Source: Variovorax sp. PAMC28562 | GTDB taxonomy: Bacteria > Pseudomonadota > Gammaproteobacteria > Burkholderiales > Burkholderiaceae_C | Length of the DNA: 64,000 nucleotides | Direction of reading: 5' to 3' | Assembly (NCBI RefSeq): GCF_014303735.1 | Contig: NZ_CP060296.1 | Span: 4,609,501 to 4,673,500 of the forward strand | Shown here: one piece after another, positions 40,426 through 49,352 of the stretch | How positions within the stretch are numbered: the stretch's first letter is position 1 | Layout of the letters: each line of letters opens with the position of its first letter | Position numbers and translations under genes: made by a program | Notes under the pieces: generated by a model | Told to the model about the DNA's origin: nothing | The model's database searches: none | The model's input: only the letters and a program-made list of their open reading frames with translations

Positions 40426-41142
40426 TCAGCGCGAAGGCGCTTCGAAAGTCGCGTTGCGCAGGAAGCCCGAAGGCATTTGCGATGCGCCACCGGCCTGGCG
40501 ATGCGCCTCGAGCAGTTCGTCTAGTCGCGGGTCGCGCAGCATCACCTGAGGATTGCCGTTGCCGACCATCACGCGGGTTGCAGAGAGGGCGGTCAGGCTC
40601 GGCGACGGCACAGGTGTCGGGCTGGCCGACGATGTGATGGCCGTATTGGCAACCGCCACGACAGGAGCGGTTTGGCTTGGCTGTGGCTGCTGTTGTTGCT
40701 GTTGTGCCAACTGCGGACCGGCTGGCGCGGTGTTCATCGCGACCCAACTCCATCCGATCGAAGCGGCAGCGGCAATCGAAGCCACACCTGCCACCAATTT
40801 CCAGCGGAACACTGGCTCGTTGGCAGCCTCGATCTGATTTGGTAACTGCGTTTGAATTTGCGCCGGCATAGGCTGCGCAAGCCGCGCCTGCGCGGGCGCT
40901 GCCAGGAGAGTCGGGTCCTGGGACAGCCGCTGCTGAAAGCGGGCAAGAAACATCGTGCTGTCGCTGCATGGCGCATGCGTTCCGGATCGCAACACGTCAC
41001 CCATGAGGTGGTAGCTTTGCCAAGTTGCGCGCAAATCTTCTTCCTCGGCGAGTCGGGTCAAGACGGCGACAAATTCTTCGCCTTGCAACTGACCATCGGC
41101 AAGGGCGGAAATTTGTTCGAGGACTGTTTTTGACTGGTTCAT
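40426..41142 (-). CDS. rseA: RseA/MucA-type anti-sigma factor
   Basis: Inner-membrane anti-sigma factor holding RpoE inactive until proteolysed. The 238-residue protein has an N-terminal cytosolic RseA domain (ISALADGQLQGEEFVAVLTRL, then WQSYHLMGDVLRSG), a transmembrane helix (about 139-157, VAGVASIAAAASIGWSWVA) and a Gln/Pro/Ala-rich periplasmic part. ATG 41142 is chosen because AGGTGA lies 6 nt upstream; GTG 41151 would lie within that SD. It follows rpoE by 13 bp. Confidence 0.92.
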   Translation of the reverse strand: MNQSKTVLEQISALADGQLQGEEFVAVLTRLAEEEDLRATWQSYHLMGDVLRSGTHAPCSDSTMFLARFQQRLSQDPTLLAAPAQARLAQPMPAQIQTQLPNQIEAANEPVFRWKLVAGVASIAAAASIGWSWVAMNTAPAGPQLAQQQQQQPQPSQTAPVVAVANTAITSSASPTPVPSPSLTALSATRVMVGNGNPQVMLRDPRLDELLEAHRQAGGASQMPSGFLRNATFEAPSR

Positions 41143-41155
41143 TTCATTCACCTGC

Positions 41156-41848
41156 TTACCAACGCTTGCCGGACTGGTTGTCCAGCATCGGTTTAACCCG
41201 GGCCGATATGGCCTCCCGCGCGCGAAAAATCCGCGACCGCACCGTGCCGATCGGGCAATTCATGACCTCGGCAATCTCTTCGTAGCTCATCCCCTCGATT
41301 TCGCGCAGCGTGACCGCTTGGCGCAATTCGGCCGGCAGTGCTTCCATCGCGGCTTCGACGGCGCGAGCGATTTCGGCGGCCGCCAGCACGGTTTCGGGAG
41401 TCTCGTCGCTGATTGGTTCGTTTCCGGGCCGGTAAGTTTCATCGTCGTCGTCGGAACCGGGACGCAACGCACTTTCGGAGATGGTCGGATCACGCTTCAT
41501 GTCGACCAGAGCCTTCTTGGCGGTGTTGACAGCGATCCGGTAGAGCCAGGTGTAGAACTGCGCGTCGCCCCGAAACTGGTGCAGTGCGCGATACGCCCGA
41601 ATGAAGGTTTCCTGGGCGATGTCTTCGACCAAGTCGACGTCGCGAACCATGCGGCCGATCAGCCGTTCGATGCGTCGTTGGTACTTGATGACCAGCAGTT
41701 CGAAGGCCTTTTGGTCGCCGGCTACCGTCCGCTGGACGAGTTGAAAGTCGACTTCGCCGGGTTTGGGCGCGGCGGCCACGTCCTCTGCGCCATCGGGTTC
41801 AGCACCCACATGAGGAACGGGCGCGATGGGGGGAGGGGTTTCGCTCAT
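41156..41848 (-). CDS. rpoE: RNA polymerase sigma factor RpoE (ECF, AlgU group)
   Basis: Envelope-stress sigma factor. From ATG 41848 the product has 230 residues: a Pro/Ala-rich extension of about 35 residues, then region 2 (VEDIAQETFIRAYRALHQFR, FYTWLYRIAVNTAKK) and region 4 (LPAELRQAVTLREIEGMSYE, GTVRSRIFRAREAI). The extension is longer than in E. coli RpoE. An acidic linker PGSDDDDE joins the regions. The start overlaps the stop of the YgfX-like gene by 4 nt. No convincing sigma-E promoter was found ahead of it. Confidence 0.95.
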   Translation of the reverse strand: MSETPPPIAPVPHVGAEPDGAEDVAAAPKPGEVDFQLVQRTVAGDQKAFELLVIKYQRRIERLIGRMVRDVDLVEDIAQETFIRAYRALHQFRGDAQFYTWLYRIAVNTAKKALVDMKRDPTISESALRPGSDDDDETYRPGNEPISDETPETVLAAAEIARAVEAAMEALPAELRQAVTLREIEGMSYEEIAEVMNCPIGTVRSRIFRAREAISARVKPMLDNQSGKRW

Positions 41849-42330
41849 GGCGCTGCAACCACCGTGCCGGCGGGGTCGACGGCGGTAGTGGGAGTTGTAA
41901 TGGGTGCGCCGGACAGCGCACGCGAGTAAACCGCGCGGCGCAGATCTTGCCAACGCTCGGGGCGGGCCCGGCGTTCAAGCCACAGCCAGCGCACGCGTCG
42001 AGTCGGCTCATCGAGTCGCACCAACAACAAGGATTGTAGATCCAGCACCACGACGATTCGCGCCACTTTGCGCGATGCCAATCCAGAAAGAGACCAGTCC
42101 TGCCCGTCGAAAGCGAGATCGATGGGCTGCACCGGGCCCAACGTCCGTCGCGCAGCCGTCGCAGTCAAGACCACGCTCCCAAGGATCAGCACATGCCGCC
42201 AACCGACATGGTCGAACTGAAAAAGCGCAGCGCCCGCGCAGCAAGCGCCAGCAACCCATAGCACCGTCAGGAGCCGCGTCGCGTTGCGCGAGCGCCCCAC
42301 CGGGTAGCTCACCGACGGGGCGCTGTGCAT
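41845..42330 (-). CDS. YgfX-like membrane protein
   Basis: The 161-residue protein from ATG 42330 has two adjacent hydrophobic helices (about 16-33 and 40-56) and a soluble domain with LAFDGQDWSLSG and WLWLERRARPERWQDLRRAVYS. That layout and the final W-x-D-L-R-R segment resemble YgfX/CptA, the SdhE-neighbour protein in enterobacteria (WLAADSMDEAEWRDLRRLL in E. coli, from memory). The match is a weak-homology judgement. It is translationally coupled to rpoE (ATGA) and starts 13 bp after fabF, so a link to envelope status is possible. No SD is visible. Confidence 0.6.
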   Translation of the reverse strand: MHSAPSVSYPVGRSRNATRLLTVLWVAGACCAGAALFQFDHVGWRHVLILGSVVLTATAARRTLGPVQPIDLAFDGQDWSLSGLASRKVARIVVVLDLQSLLLVRLDEPTRRVRWLWLERRARPERWQDLRRAVYSRALSGAPITTPTTAVDPAGTVVAAP

Positions 42331-42343
42331 GCGAAAGCGGTGC

Positions 42344-43588
42344 TCAAGCGCGCTTGAACACCAGCGTGCCGTTGGTGCCGCCGAAGCCAAAGTTGTTTTT
42401 GACAGCCACGTCGATCTTCAGGTCCCGCGCTTCGTTGGCACAGTAGTCCAGGTCGCACTCCGGATCCTGGTTGAAGATGTTGATGGTCGGCGGGCTCTTT
42501 TGATGATGGAGCGCGAGCACCGTGAAGACCGATTCGATGCCTCCGGCGCCGCCCAACAGATGGCCGGTCATCGACTTGGTCGAATTCACGACCAACTTCT
42601 TCGCATGTGCGCCGAAAGCATTCTTGATGGCGTTGGTCTCATTCACGTCGCCGATTTGCGTCGAGGTGCCATGCGCATTCAGATACTGCACTTCGTCGGC
42701 GTTCACGCCCGCGTTGGTCAGCGCCATGGCCATCGAACGGCGCGGTCCGTCCACGCTCGGCGCGGTCATGTGATAAGCGTCCGCACTCATGCCGAAGCCA
42801 GAAATCTCAGCATAGATCTTGGCGCCGCGCGCCTTTGCGTGCTCGTACTCTTCGAGCACCACCACGCCGGCGCCCTCGCCCAATACGAAGCCGTCTCGGT
42901 CTTTATCCCAGGGGCGCGATGCCGTCTTCGGATCTTCGTTGCGCGTCGAAAGTGCGCGCGCGGCCGCAAAGCCTCCAATGCCAAGTGGCGACACGGTCGC
43001 TTCGGAGCCGCCGGCCACCATCACATCGGCGTCGCCGTACTCGATCATTCGAGCCGACAGACCAATGGCATGAAGACCCGTGGTGCAAGCCGTGACGACA
43101 GCAATATTCGGTCCCTGAAACCCGTACTTGATCGACACGTGACCTGAGATCATGTTGATGATCGACGCCGGCACGAAGAAAGGTGAAACGCGGCGGGGCC
43201 CACGGTTGACCAGCTCAGCGTGCGTGGCTTCGATCATCGGCAGACCGCCGATGCCCGAACCAATGTTGCAGCCGATGCGGGTGGCTTCTTCGGGCTCCAG
43301 CGCATCGCCGGTTTTGAGGCCGCTGTCTTGTACCGCCTGCATGGCTGCCGCCATGCCCAGGTGAATGAAACGGTCCATATGACGCGCTTCTTTCTCCGAG
43401 ATGTACTTCGTGATGTCGAAGCCCCTCACTTCGCCGGCAAACTTGCAGGCAAAGGGACTGGCGTCGAAGGATGTGATGGTGTCGATGCCCGAATTGCCAG
43501 CCAACAAGTTGGTCCAGGATTCGGCCACCGTGTTTCCGACAGGAGCGATGCAACCGAGTCCGGTCACGACGACGCGGCGTTTGGTCAT
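42344..43588 (-). CDS. fabF: Beta-ketoacyl-ACP synthase II
   Basis: Elongates acyl-ACP in type II fatty-acid synthesis. The 414-residue thiolase-fold enzyme has active-site Cys in TACTTGLHAIG and the two His in LNAHGTSTQIGD and TKSMTGHLLGGAGG. FGFGGTNGTLVF near the C-terminus is also typical. It lies 58 bp after acpP. Confidence 0.97.
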   Translation of the reverse strand: MTKRRVVVTGLGCIAPVGNTVAESWTNLLAGNSGIDTITSFDASPFACKFAGEVRGFDITKYISEKEARHMDRFIHLGMAAAMQAVQDSGLKTGDALEPEEATRIGCNIGSGIGGLPMIEATHAELVNRGPRRVSPFFVPASIINMISGHVSIKYGFQGPNIAVVTACTTGLHAIGLSARMIEYGDADVMVAGGSEATVSPLGIGGFAAARALSTRNEDPKTASRPWDKDRDGFVLGEGAGVVVLEEYEHAKARGAKIYAEISGFGMSADAYHMTAPSVDGPRRSMAMALTNAGVNADEVQYLNAHGTSTQIGDVNETNAIKNAFGAHAKKLVVNSTKSMTGHLLGGAGGIESVFTVLALHHQKSPPTINIFNQDPECDLDYCANEARDLKIDVAVKNNFGFGGTNGTLVFKRA

Positions 43589-43646
43589 GCCGGCAACCTT
43601 TCTGGGAGCGTCGGGCCGGGAACATGCCCTCGGCCCAACCGGCCGT

Positions 43647-43886
43647 TCAGGCCTTTTGATTCTTGGATGCGTAGTCGACGGCGTTTTGAACCGTCGTGAT
43701 TTTTTCTGCGTCTTCGTCAGGGATCTCGATGCCGAATTCGTCTTCGAGTGCCATCACGAGTTCGACCGTGTCGAGCGAGTCAGCACCGAGGTCTGCAACG
43801 AAAGACTTTTCGTTGGTGACCTGGGACTCTTCCACGCCGAGTTGTTCGGCAATGATTTTTTTGACACGTGCTTCGATATCGCTCAT
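43647..43886 (-). CDS. acpP: Acyl carrier protein
   Basis: Carries growing acyl chains on phosphopantetheine attached to Ser37 ([11 protein letters not shown]). The 79-residue acidic protein is complete, with SD GAGGGAA ahead of ATG 43886. It sits in the standard fabG-acpP-fabF order; the modifying enzyme acpS is encoded further along the same strand run. Confidence 0.98.
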   Translation of the reverse strand: MSDIEARVKKIIAEQLGVEESQVTNEKSFVADLGADSLDTVELVMALEDEFGIEIPDEDAEKITTVQNAVDYASKNQKA

Positions 43887-43985
43887 TTGATTCCCTCTGG
43901 GGGTTGTAAGTAATCGGTGGATTTTAGCCGGGCGGATTGTGGCATTTGCCGCACTGCCCAGACCGGGAAAGATTGCGCCGGAGAA

Positions 43986-44729
43986 CTACATGTGCATGCC
44001 GCCGTTGACGTGCAGTTCTTGCCCCGTCACATAGGCTGCCTGCGGCGAAGCAAGGTAGGCGACTGCATGTGCGATGTCTGCGGGCTTACCCAGATGTCCC
44101 AATGGGATTTGCAACAGCAGCGCTTGCTGCTGGGCAGGCGGCAAGCCAGCTGTCATGTCGGTTTCGATGAAGCCGGGCGCAACGCAGTTGACGGTGATGT
44201 TACGGCTGCCCAGTTCGCGCGCCAATGCGCGCGTCATGCCTGCCACACCCGCTTTGGCGGCCGCGTAGTTGGCTTGGCCCGCATTACCCGACGCGCCCAC
44301 CACGCTGGTGATGCTGATGATGCGGCCGTAGCGCTGCTTCATCATCGGACGGATGACAGCGCGGGACACGCGAAACACCGCTTTTAGGTTGGTGTCGAGG
44401 ACGGCATCCCAGTCATCGTCTTTCATGCGAATCGCGAGGTTGTCCCGCGTCACGCCGGCGTTGTTCACCAGCACGTGGATCGCGCCAAAGGCCTTTACGA
44501 TCTCTTCGATCAGTGCCTCGACGGCCGGGGCATCGTTGACGTCGAGCGAGCGACCACGTCCATCGAAGGCCGCCAGCGTCGAGCTGATTTTGGCCGCGCC
44601 GTCGTCGGTGGTTGCGGTGCCGATAACCTTCAGGCCACGCTGCGCGAGTTCGAGCGCGATGGCGGCACCGATACCACGCGACGCGCCGGTGACCAAGGCG
44701 ACCTGTCCTTCGAATTTTGGAGTGCTCAT
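43986..44729 (-). CDS. fabG: 3-oxoacyl-ACP reductase
   Basis: NADPH-dependent SDR enzyme of fatty-acid elongation. The 247-residue protein has TGASRGIGAAIALEL (cofactor), NNAGVTRDNLAIRMKDDDWD, and the catalytic Ser/Tyr/Lys in ITSVVGASGNAGQ and NYAAAKAG. It follows fabD by 40 bp and precedes acpP by 99 bp. Confidence 0.98.
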   Translation of the reverse strand: MSTPKFEGQVALVTGASRGIGAAIALELAQRGLKVIGTATTDDGAAKISSTLAAFDGRGRSLDVNDAPAVEALIEEIVKAFGAIHVLVNNAGVTRDNLAIRMKDDDWDAVLDTNLKAVFRVSRAVIRPMMKQRYGRIISITSVVGASGNAGQANYAAAKAGVAGMTRALARELGSRNITVNCVAPGFIETDMTAGLPPAQQQALLLQIPLGHLGKPADIAHAVAYLASPQAAYVTGQELHVNGGMHM

Positions 44730-44769
44730 ATCAAGGGGAGTGCTGCAGGCTGTCTGCTGTCGGGGCCGG

Positions 44770-45723
44770 TCAGCCGGCGAGCGAGTGTTTAGTTTCGGCG
44801 AGCGTCGCTGGGTCGTATACAGACCCCGCCATCAGCTCGGGAGCGATGCGCTTTGCCATTCCCGCCAGGACCCTGCCCGGCCCGCACTCGATGATGGCGC
44901 CGACGCCGCGTGCTTTCAAGGCCAACACAGTTTCGACCCAGCGAACCGGACCGGCCGCTTGCCGCACAAGTGCGTCTCGAATGCGATCGGCATCAATTTC
45001 GACATTCACATCGATATTGTTGAGGACAGGCATCTGCGGCGTCGACAAAGCGACCGTCGCGAGTTTGGCGCGGAGGGCTTCAGCCGCTGGCTTCATCAGA
45101 CTTGAATGAAAAGGCGCCGACACCGGCAACAGCAGTGCGCGCTTGGCCCCGTTCGCCTTGAGCAGTTCGCACGCCTTGTCGACCGCGGCTTTGCTGCCGG
45201 CGATCACCGTCTGCATCGGATCATTGAAATTCACGGCTTCGACGATTTCGGCGCTGTCAGCGCCGAAGCTCGCTGTCGCTTCAGCGCAACCTGCGATGAC
45301 TTTGGCGCTGTCCAGGCCGAGAACGGCCGCCATGGCACCGGTTCCCACCGGAACAGCCTTCTGCATCGCTTCGGCCCGGAAGCGAACCAACGGAGCGGCC
45401 TGCGCCAACGTCAACACGCCGGCGGCCACCAGCGCGGAATATTCGCCGAGCGAATGGCCCGCCAATACGCTAGGCATCGCGCCGCCTTCTGCACACCAGG
45501 CACGCCATGCCGCCACGCCGGCAACCAGCATCACGGGCTGGGTGTTCGTGGTGAGCGCGAGCGCCTCTTTTGTGCCGTTCTTGATCAACGCTCCGATGTC
45601 TTCGTCCAGAGCATCGGAGGCTTCGCGAACGGTTTCGACGACCGCAGGATGGTCGCCCCAACCGTCGAGCATGGCCACAGCTTGAGAGCCCTGACCCGGA
45701 AAAACAAAAGCGAAAGATGTCAT
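44770..45723 (-). CDS. fabD: Malonyl-CoA:ACP transacylase
   Basis: Loads malonyl onto ACP. The 317-residue protein starts MTSFAFVFPGQGSQAVAML; the nucleophile Ser is in LAGHSLGEYSALVAAGV, with QPVMLV and the catalytic His in VSAPFHSSLMKPA. ATG 45723 is preferred to an in-frame upstream start with a basic, non-homologous tail. It follows fabH by 31 bp. Confidence 0.97.
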   Translation of the reverse strand: MTSFAFVFPGQGSQAVAMLDGWGDHPAVVETVREASDALDEDIGALIKNGTKEALALTTNTQPVMLVAGVAAWRAWCAEGGAMPSVLAGHSLGEYSALVAAGVLTLAQAAPLVRFRAEAMQKAVPVGTGAMAAVLGLDSAKVIAGCAEATASFGADSAEIVEAVNFNDPMQTVIAGSKAAVDKACELLKANGAKRALLLPVSAPFHSSLMKPAAEALRAKLATVALSTPQMPVLNNIDVNVEIDADRIRDALVRQAAGPVRWVETVLALKARGVGAIIECGPGRVLAGMAKRIAPELMAGSVYDPATLAETKHSLAG

Positions 45724-45754
45724 ATTTTTATGTCTCCGACGAAGCCGCAGCACT

Positions 45755-46732
45755 CTACAAATTCAGTAGCACTGCACCCCAGGTGAAGCCACCGCCGACG
45801 CCTTCGAGCATGATGATGTCGTTCTTCTTGACTTTGCCAGAGCGCACTGCTTCGTCGAGCGCCAGCGGAATCGAAGCAGCAGACGTGTTGCCGTGCTCGT
45901 GCACGGTGACGATCAGTTTTTCGAGTGGCAACTTCAGCTTCTTGGCCGTACCTTCCATGATCCGGATGTTGGCCTGGTGCGGGATGAGCCAGTCGATGTC
46001 GGCTTCGGTTTTGCCCGCTTTGATCAGTGTGGCCCGCGCAGCATCTTCCAGCACGCGCACGGCCAATTTGAAGACAGCCTGGCCATCCATGTGCAGTAGC
46101 GGTGTTCCAAGGACCTTGCCGCCAGAAACGTGTCCCGGTACGCACAAGATGCCGACGTGCTTGCCGTCGGCATGGAGATCGCTCGCAAGAATGCCGGGTT
46201 GATCGCTCGCCTCAAGGACGACAGCACCGGCACCGTCGCCGAACAGGACGCAGGTAGTGCGATCGTTGAAGTCAAGAATGCGGGAGAACACCTCGGCGCC
46301 GATGACCAGCGCGCACTTCGCTGTTCCGGTCTTGATCAGGGCGTCGGCCACTGTGAGCGCATAAACGAATCCACTGCAAACCGCTTGCACATCGAAGGCC
46401 GGGCAACCCGCGATGCCCAGTTTGTGCTGAAGGATCGCGGCGGACGAAGGGAACACCATGTCCGGCGTCGATGTCGCCACGATGATCAGGTCGATGTCGC
46501 TGGCCTTGCGCCCGGCCGATTCCAGCGCGTGTTTTGCAGCTTCGAGCGCAAGGTCGCTGGCACCGATATGTGGCTCGGCGAAATGACGGGCATGGATACC
46601 CGTGCGATCGATGATCCACTGGTCGGAGGTTTCAATGCCCCGCAGCGCCAGATCGGCTGCGAGTTCGTCGTTGGTCACCCGGCGCGGTGGCAAAAAGCTT
46701 CCGGTACCGGTGATGCGTGAAAAAGGAATCAT
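45755..46732 (-). CDS. fabH: Beta-ketoacyl-ACP synthase III
   Basis: Starts fatty-acid synthesis from acetyl-CoA and malonyl-ACP. The 325-residue protein has active-site Cys in [12 protein letters not shown], His in [12 protein letters not shown] and Asn in [16 protein letters not shown]. The ATG at 46732 overlaps the plsX stop by one base (TGATG), implying coupled translation. Confidence 0.97.
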   Translation of the reverse strand: MIPFSRITGTGSFLPPRRVTNDELAADLALRGIETSDQWIIDRTGIHARHFAEPHIGASDLALEAAKHALESAGRKASDIDLIIVATSTPDMVFPSSAAILQHKLGIAGCPAFDVQAVCSGFVYALTVADALIKTGTAKCALVIGAEVFSRILDFNDRTTCVLFGDGAGAVVLEASDQPGILASDLHADGKHVGILCVPGHVSGGKVLGTPLLHMDGQAVFKLAVRVLEDAARATLIKAGKTEADIDWLIPHQANIRIMEGTAKKLKLPLEKLIVTVHEHGNTSAASIPLALDEAVRSGKVKKNDIIMLEGVGGGFTWGAVLLNL

Positions 46733-47820
46733 CAAGCGTGAAGCGCCGCAGGTGCGACCGGCGCCGTCGAATCATGCCGAGCAAGCAGTGGCGCGGCATG
46801 GGCGATGCGGGTTCGCACGCGATCTAGCAAGTTGTTGCGAGCGGCATCATAAGCGCGATCCAAAGCGTGCCCGAAGGCCACTGCATCCGCGGAACCATGG
46901 CTCTTGAACACCAAGCCACGCAAGCCCAACAGCGCAGCGCCGTTGTACCTACGGTGATCCAAGCGACTTTTAAATGCTTTTAGAACCGGATACGCAACGA
47001 CGGCTGCTGCTTTGGTGAAGATGTTTCGCGAGAACTCTATTCGAATGAACTCACCAATCATCGACGCCACACCTTCGCTCGCCTTCAACGCGACGTTGCC
47101 AACAAAACCGTCGCACACCACGATGTCGGTAGTTCCCTTGAATATATCGTTGCCCTCGACGTTGCCGTAGAAGTTCAAATCCTGGGAATTAGCAGCCATT
47201 CGAAGCAATTGGCTGGCTTTTTTGATCGTATCGCTCCCCTTTATCGCTTCTTCACCGACGTTTAAAAGTCCCACCGTCGGGGATTCGTTGCCGGTAAGCG
47301 CCGACACGAGCGCGGAACCGAGGACCGCGAACTGGAGCAGGTCCTCTGCATCGCAGTCGATATTGGCACCCAGATCAAGCACGGTGGTGGCACCACCCTT
47401 GATATTCGGCAACTGCGGCGCAATGGCAGGCCGGTCGATGCCATCCATTGTCTTAAGCAAATAGCGGGCGATTGCCATCAAAGCACCCGTGTTACCTGCC
47501 GAGATTGCGGCTTGCGCGGATCCATCCTTCACCTGCTGGATGGCGACCCGCATAGACGAATCCTTCTTGCGCCGCAATGCGACCTCGATCGGGTCGTCCA
47601 TTGCCACCACTTCGCTTGCCTGGATAAGCGTCGCCCGCGGATGTGAAAAGCCGGCCAATGCAGCCGGTGCGCCTACCATCAGCAGAGCGGCTCCGGTATG
47701 CCGATCGAGAAAGGCACGACAAGCTGCAAGCGTGACGCTGGGACCGTGGTCGCCGCCCATGCAATCCACGGCAAGCGTGATCACAGGAGGCACAACGGAT
47801 GAGGCAGAAGACGTAGCCAT
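46732..47820 (-). CDS. plsX: Phosphate acyltransferase PlsX
   Basis: Makes acyl-phosphate from acyl-ACP for phospholipid synthesis. The 362-residue protein has [20 protein letters not shown] at the N-terminus, [20 protein letters not shown], and [18 protein letters not shown]. The start ATG 47820 has no SD and directly abuts a strong hairpin (47828-47864). A downstream GTG giving [14 protein letters not shown] is an alternative start. It precedes fabH. Confidence 0.94.
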   Translation of the reverse strand: MATSSASSVVPPVITLAVDCMGGDHGPSVTLAACRAFLDRHTGAALLMVGAPAALAGFSHPRATLIQASEVVAMDDPIEVALRRKKDSSMRVAIQQVKDGSAQAAISAGNTGALMAIARYLLKTMDGIDRPAIAPQLPNIKGGATTVLDLGANIDCDAEDLLQFAVLGSALVSALTGNESPTVGLLNVGEEAIKGSDTIKKASQLLRMAANSQDLNFYGNVEGNDIFKGTTDIVVCDGFVGNVALKASEGVASMIGEFIRIEFSRNIFTKAAAVVAYPVLKAFKSRLDHRRYNGAALLGLRGLVFKSHGSADAVAFGHALDRAYDAARNNLLDRVRTRIAHAAPLLARHDSTAPVAPAALHA

Positions 47821-47827
47821 CAAAACA

Positions 47828-47864
47828 AAGGCCCGACGCTACGGAAAAAGTAGCATCGGGCCTT
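47828..47864 (-). terminator. Hairpin between rpmF and plsX (possible attenuating terminator)
   Basis: AAGGCCCGA-C-GCTAC (47828-47842) pairs with GTAGC-A-TCGGGCCTT (47850-47864): 14 pairs with one mismatch and a 7-nt loop. On the minus strand it is followed by a broken T-tract (TTTGTTTTG) that runs into the plsX ATG. Partial termination or RNA processing between rpmF and plsX is inferred. Confidence 0.6.
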
Positions 47865-47881
47865 GGCCTTGGCGTGCGAAA

Positions 47882-48064
47882 TCAGGCTTCGGACTTGTTC
47901 TTGAGCACCTGACGGCCACGGTAGAAACCGTTGGGGCTGATGTGGTGGCGCAAGTGCGTTTCGCCCGTGGTCGGCTCGACGGCGATGCCGGGAACCACGA
48001 GTGCGTTGTGCGAACGATGCATGCCGCGCTTTGAGGGCGACTTTTTGTTTTGCTGGACGGCCAT
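47882..48064 (-). CDS. rpmF: 50S ribosomal protein bL32
   Basis: A 60-residue basic protein starting [20 protein letters not shown] and containing [17 protein letters not shown], typical of bL32. The CxxC zinc-ribbon pairs of the C+ form are absent, so this is the zinc-independent version. SD AGGAG precedes ATG 48064. The yceD-rpmF-plsX order is conserved across many bacteria. Confidence 0.97.
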   Translation of the reverse strand: MAVQQNKKSPSKRGMHRSHNALVVPGIAVEPTTGETHLRHHISPNGFYRGRQVLKNKSEA

Positions 48065-48185
48065 GATGGCTCCTGGGCTGATAAGGGGGTGAGTGGATGC
48101 GCTTCAGGGCTGCAGGCCCCGAGACCGAAAGTGGCGCACGCGAAGCCCATGATTATAGCCCAGGCATTGAGGTTTCGCCAGTCGG

Positions 48186-48734
48186 CTACTCGCCCTTGCG
48201 TGGTCGCAAGGCGCCCAGCACGGCAAACGGATTGGGCTTGGCGGCCTCGGACTTATCGAAATCCGCGTCGGCCACCGATAGTTTGACGGGCACAGGACAA
48301 ACGTCGTGCACCGGGGTAATAGGGATTTCCATCAGCAACTCGTCTTCGACAAGCTCCTGCACGTTGAAATCGCGGCTGGTCACGAGGAGGTCTTCTTCGG
48401 AGCCATCGTCCTCGGCTTCAGCGGTGGTCTCGTCCGCCACGAAGCGGAACCAGCGGTCGACCGCCAGTTCGGTATCGACCGGCGTCAGGCATCGCTGGCA
48501 AACCAGTGGCACGGCGGTGCTGGCGACGAGATGAAGCCAAGGCACCGTACCGCCGGTCGCGCCGGGGCGCTGTGCGCCATGCGCTTCCCATCGGACGGCA
48601 ATGTCGTCGGCCGGGTCGGCAAGTTCAGACACTAGGCGCGGGTATTTTGCAATCAGGTCGACTGCCGCGAGCGTGCCTTCTTCGGCAGCAAAGCCAGCCA
48701 CATCCAGCCGCGTGGGGGCGAATTCTCTGTTCAT
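48186..48734 (-). CDS. yceD: YceD/DUF177-family protein
   Basis: The 182-residue acidic protein belongs to the DUF177 family found upstream of rpmF; family members are linked to 23S rRNA accumulation in bacteria and plastids. PLVCQRCLTPV and the DLLVTSRDFNVQELVEDELLMEIP segment with PVHDVCP are the recognisable parts. It starts at ATG 48734, only 36 bp from the divergent yceF start. rpmF follows after 121 bp. Confidence 0.9.
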   Translation of the reverse strand: MNREFAPTRLDVAGFAAEEGTLAAVDLIAKYPRLVSELADPADDIAVRWEAHGAQRPGATGGTVPWLHLVASTAVPLVCQRCLTPVDTELAVDRWFRFVADETTAEAEDDGSEEDLLVTSRDFNVQELVEDELLMEIPITPVHDVCPVPVKLSVADADFDKSEAAKPNPFAVLGALRPRKGE

Positions 48735-48770
48735 TTGCGCCAGTCTAGCGCTCCCGCACAATCGCGGTTC

Positions 48771-49352
48771 ATGCAACGCACTCTCATTCTGGCTTCCACA
48801 TCCCGATACCGTCGCGAACTGCTCGACCGCCTGCGACTGCCCTTCGAAGTTCACGCACCCGATGTTGACGAAACGCCACATTCGCAAGAGACGCCAAGAG
48901 CGCTTGCCGAGCGCCTCGCGCTTGAAAAGGCGAACGCCGTCGCCACCCGATTTCCCGAAGCCATAGTGATCGGTTCCGATCAGGTCGCCGACCTGGCCGG
49001 CGAAGCGCTGGGCAAGCCCGGCGACCATGCTCGCGCCGCGGCCCAACTGCGGCGCATGCGCGGCCAGACACTGATATTCCAGACAGCAGTGGCAGTCGTG
49101 TGCCACGCCACCGGCTTTGCTCAGCGCGACATCGCTCCGGTGCGCGTCGTCTTTCGCGAACTCGGCGACGACGCCATCGAAAACTATTTGCAGGCAGAAC
49201 AACCGTACGACTGCGCCGGCAGCGCCAAGAGCGAGGGCCTAGGTATCGCGTTGCTTGACGCCATCGACAGCGACGACCCGACGGCTCTCGTCGGCCTGCC
49301 GTTGATTCGGACCTGCCGAATGTTGCGCGCCGCCGGGATCGAACTGCTTTGA
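48771..49352 (+). CDS. yceF: Maf-family nucleotide pyrophosphatase, YceF type
   Basis: The 193-residue protein starts MQRTLILASTSRYRRELLDR (Maf P-loop-like motif STSxxR) and contains IGSDQVADL with the catalytic Asp. PYDCAGSAKSEGLGI matches the YceF subgroup, which hydrolyses 7-methyl-GTP, rather than the dTTP/UTP-specific Maf with GKAGAYGIQG-type sequence. It is divergent from yceD, as in E. coli. Its stop overlaps the next start (TTGA). Confidence 0.93.
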   Translation: MQRTLILASTSRYRRELLDRLRLPFEVHAPDVDETPHSQETPRALAERLALEKANAVATRFPEAIVIGSDQVADLAGEALGKPGDHARAAAQLRRMRGQTLIFQTAVAVVCHATGFAQRDIAPVRVVFRELGDDAIENYLQAEQPYDCAGSAKSEGLGIALLDAIDSDDPTALVGLPLIRTCRMLRAAGIELL

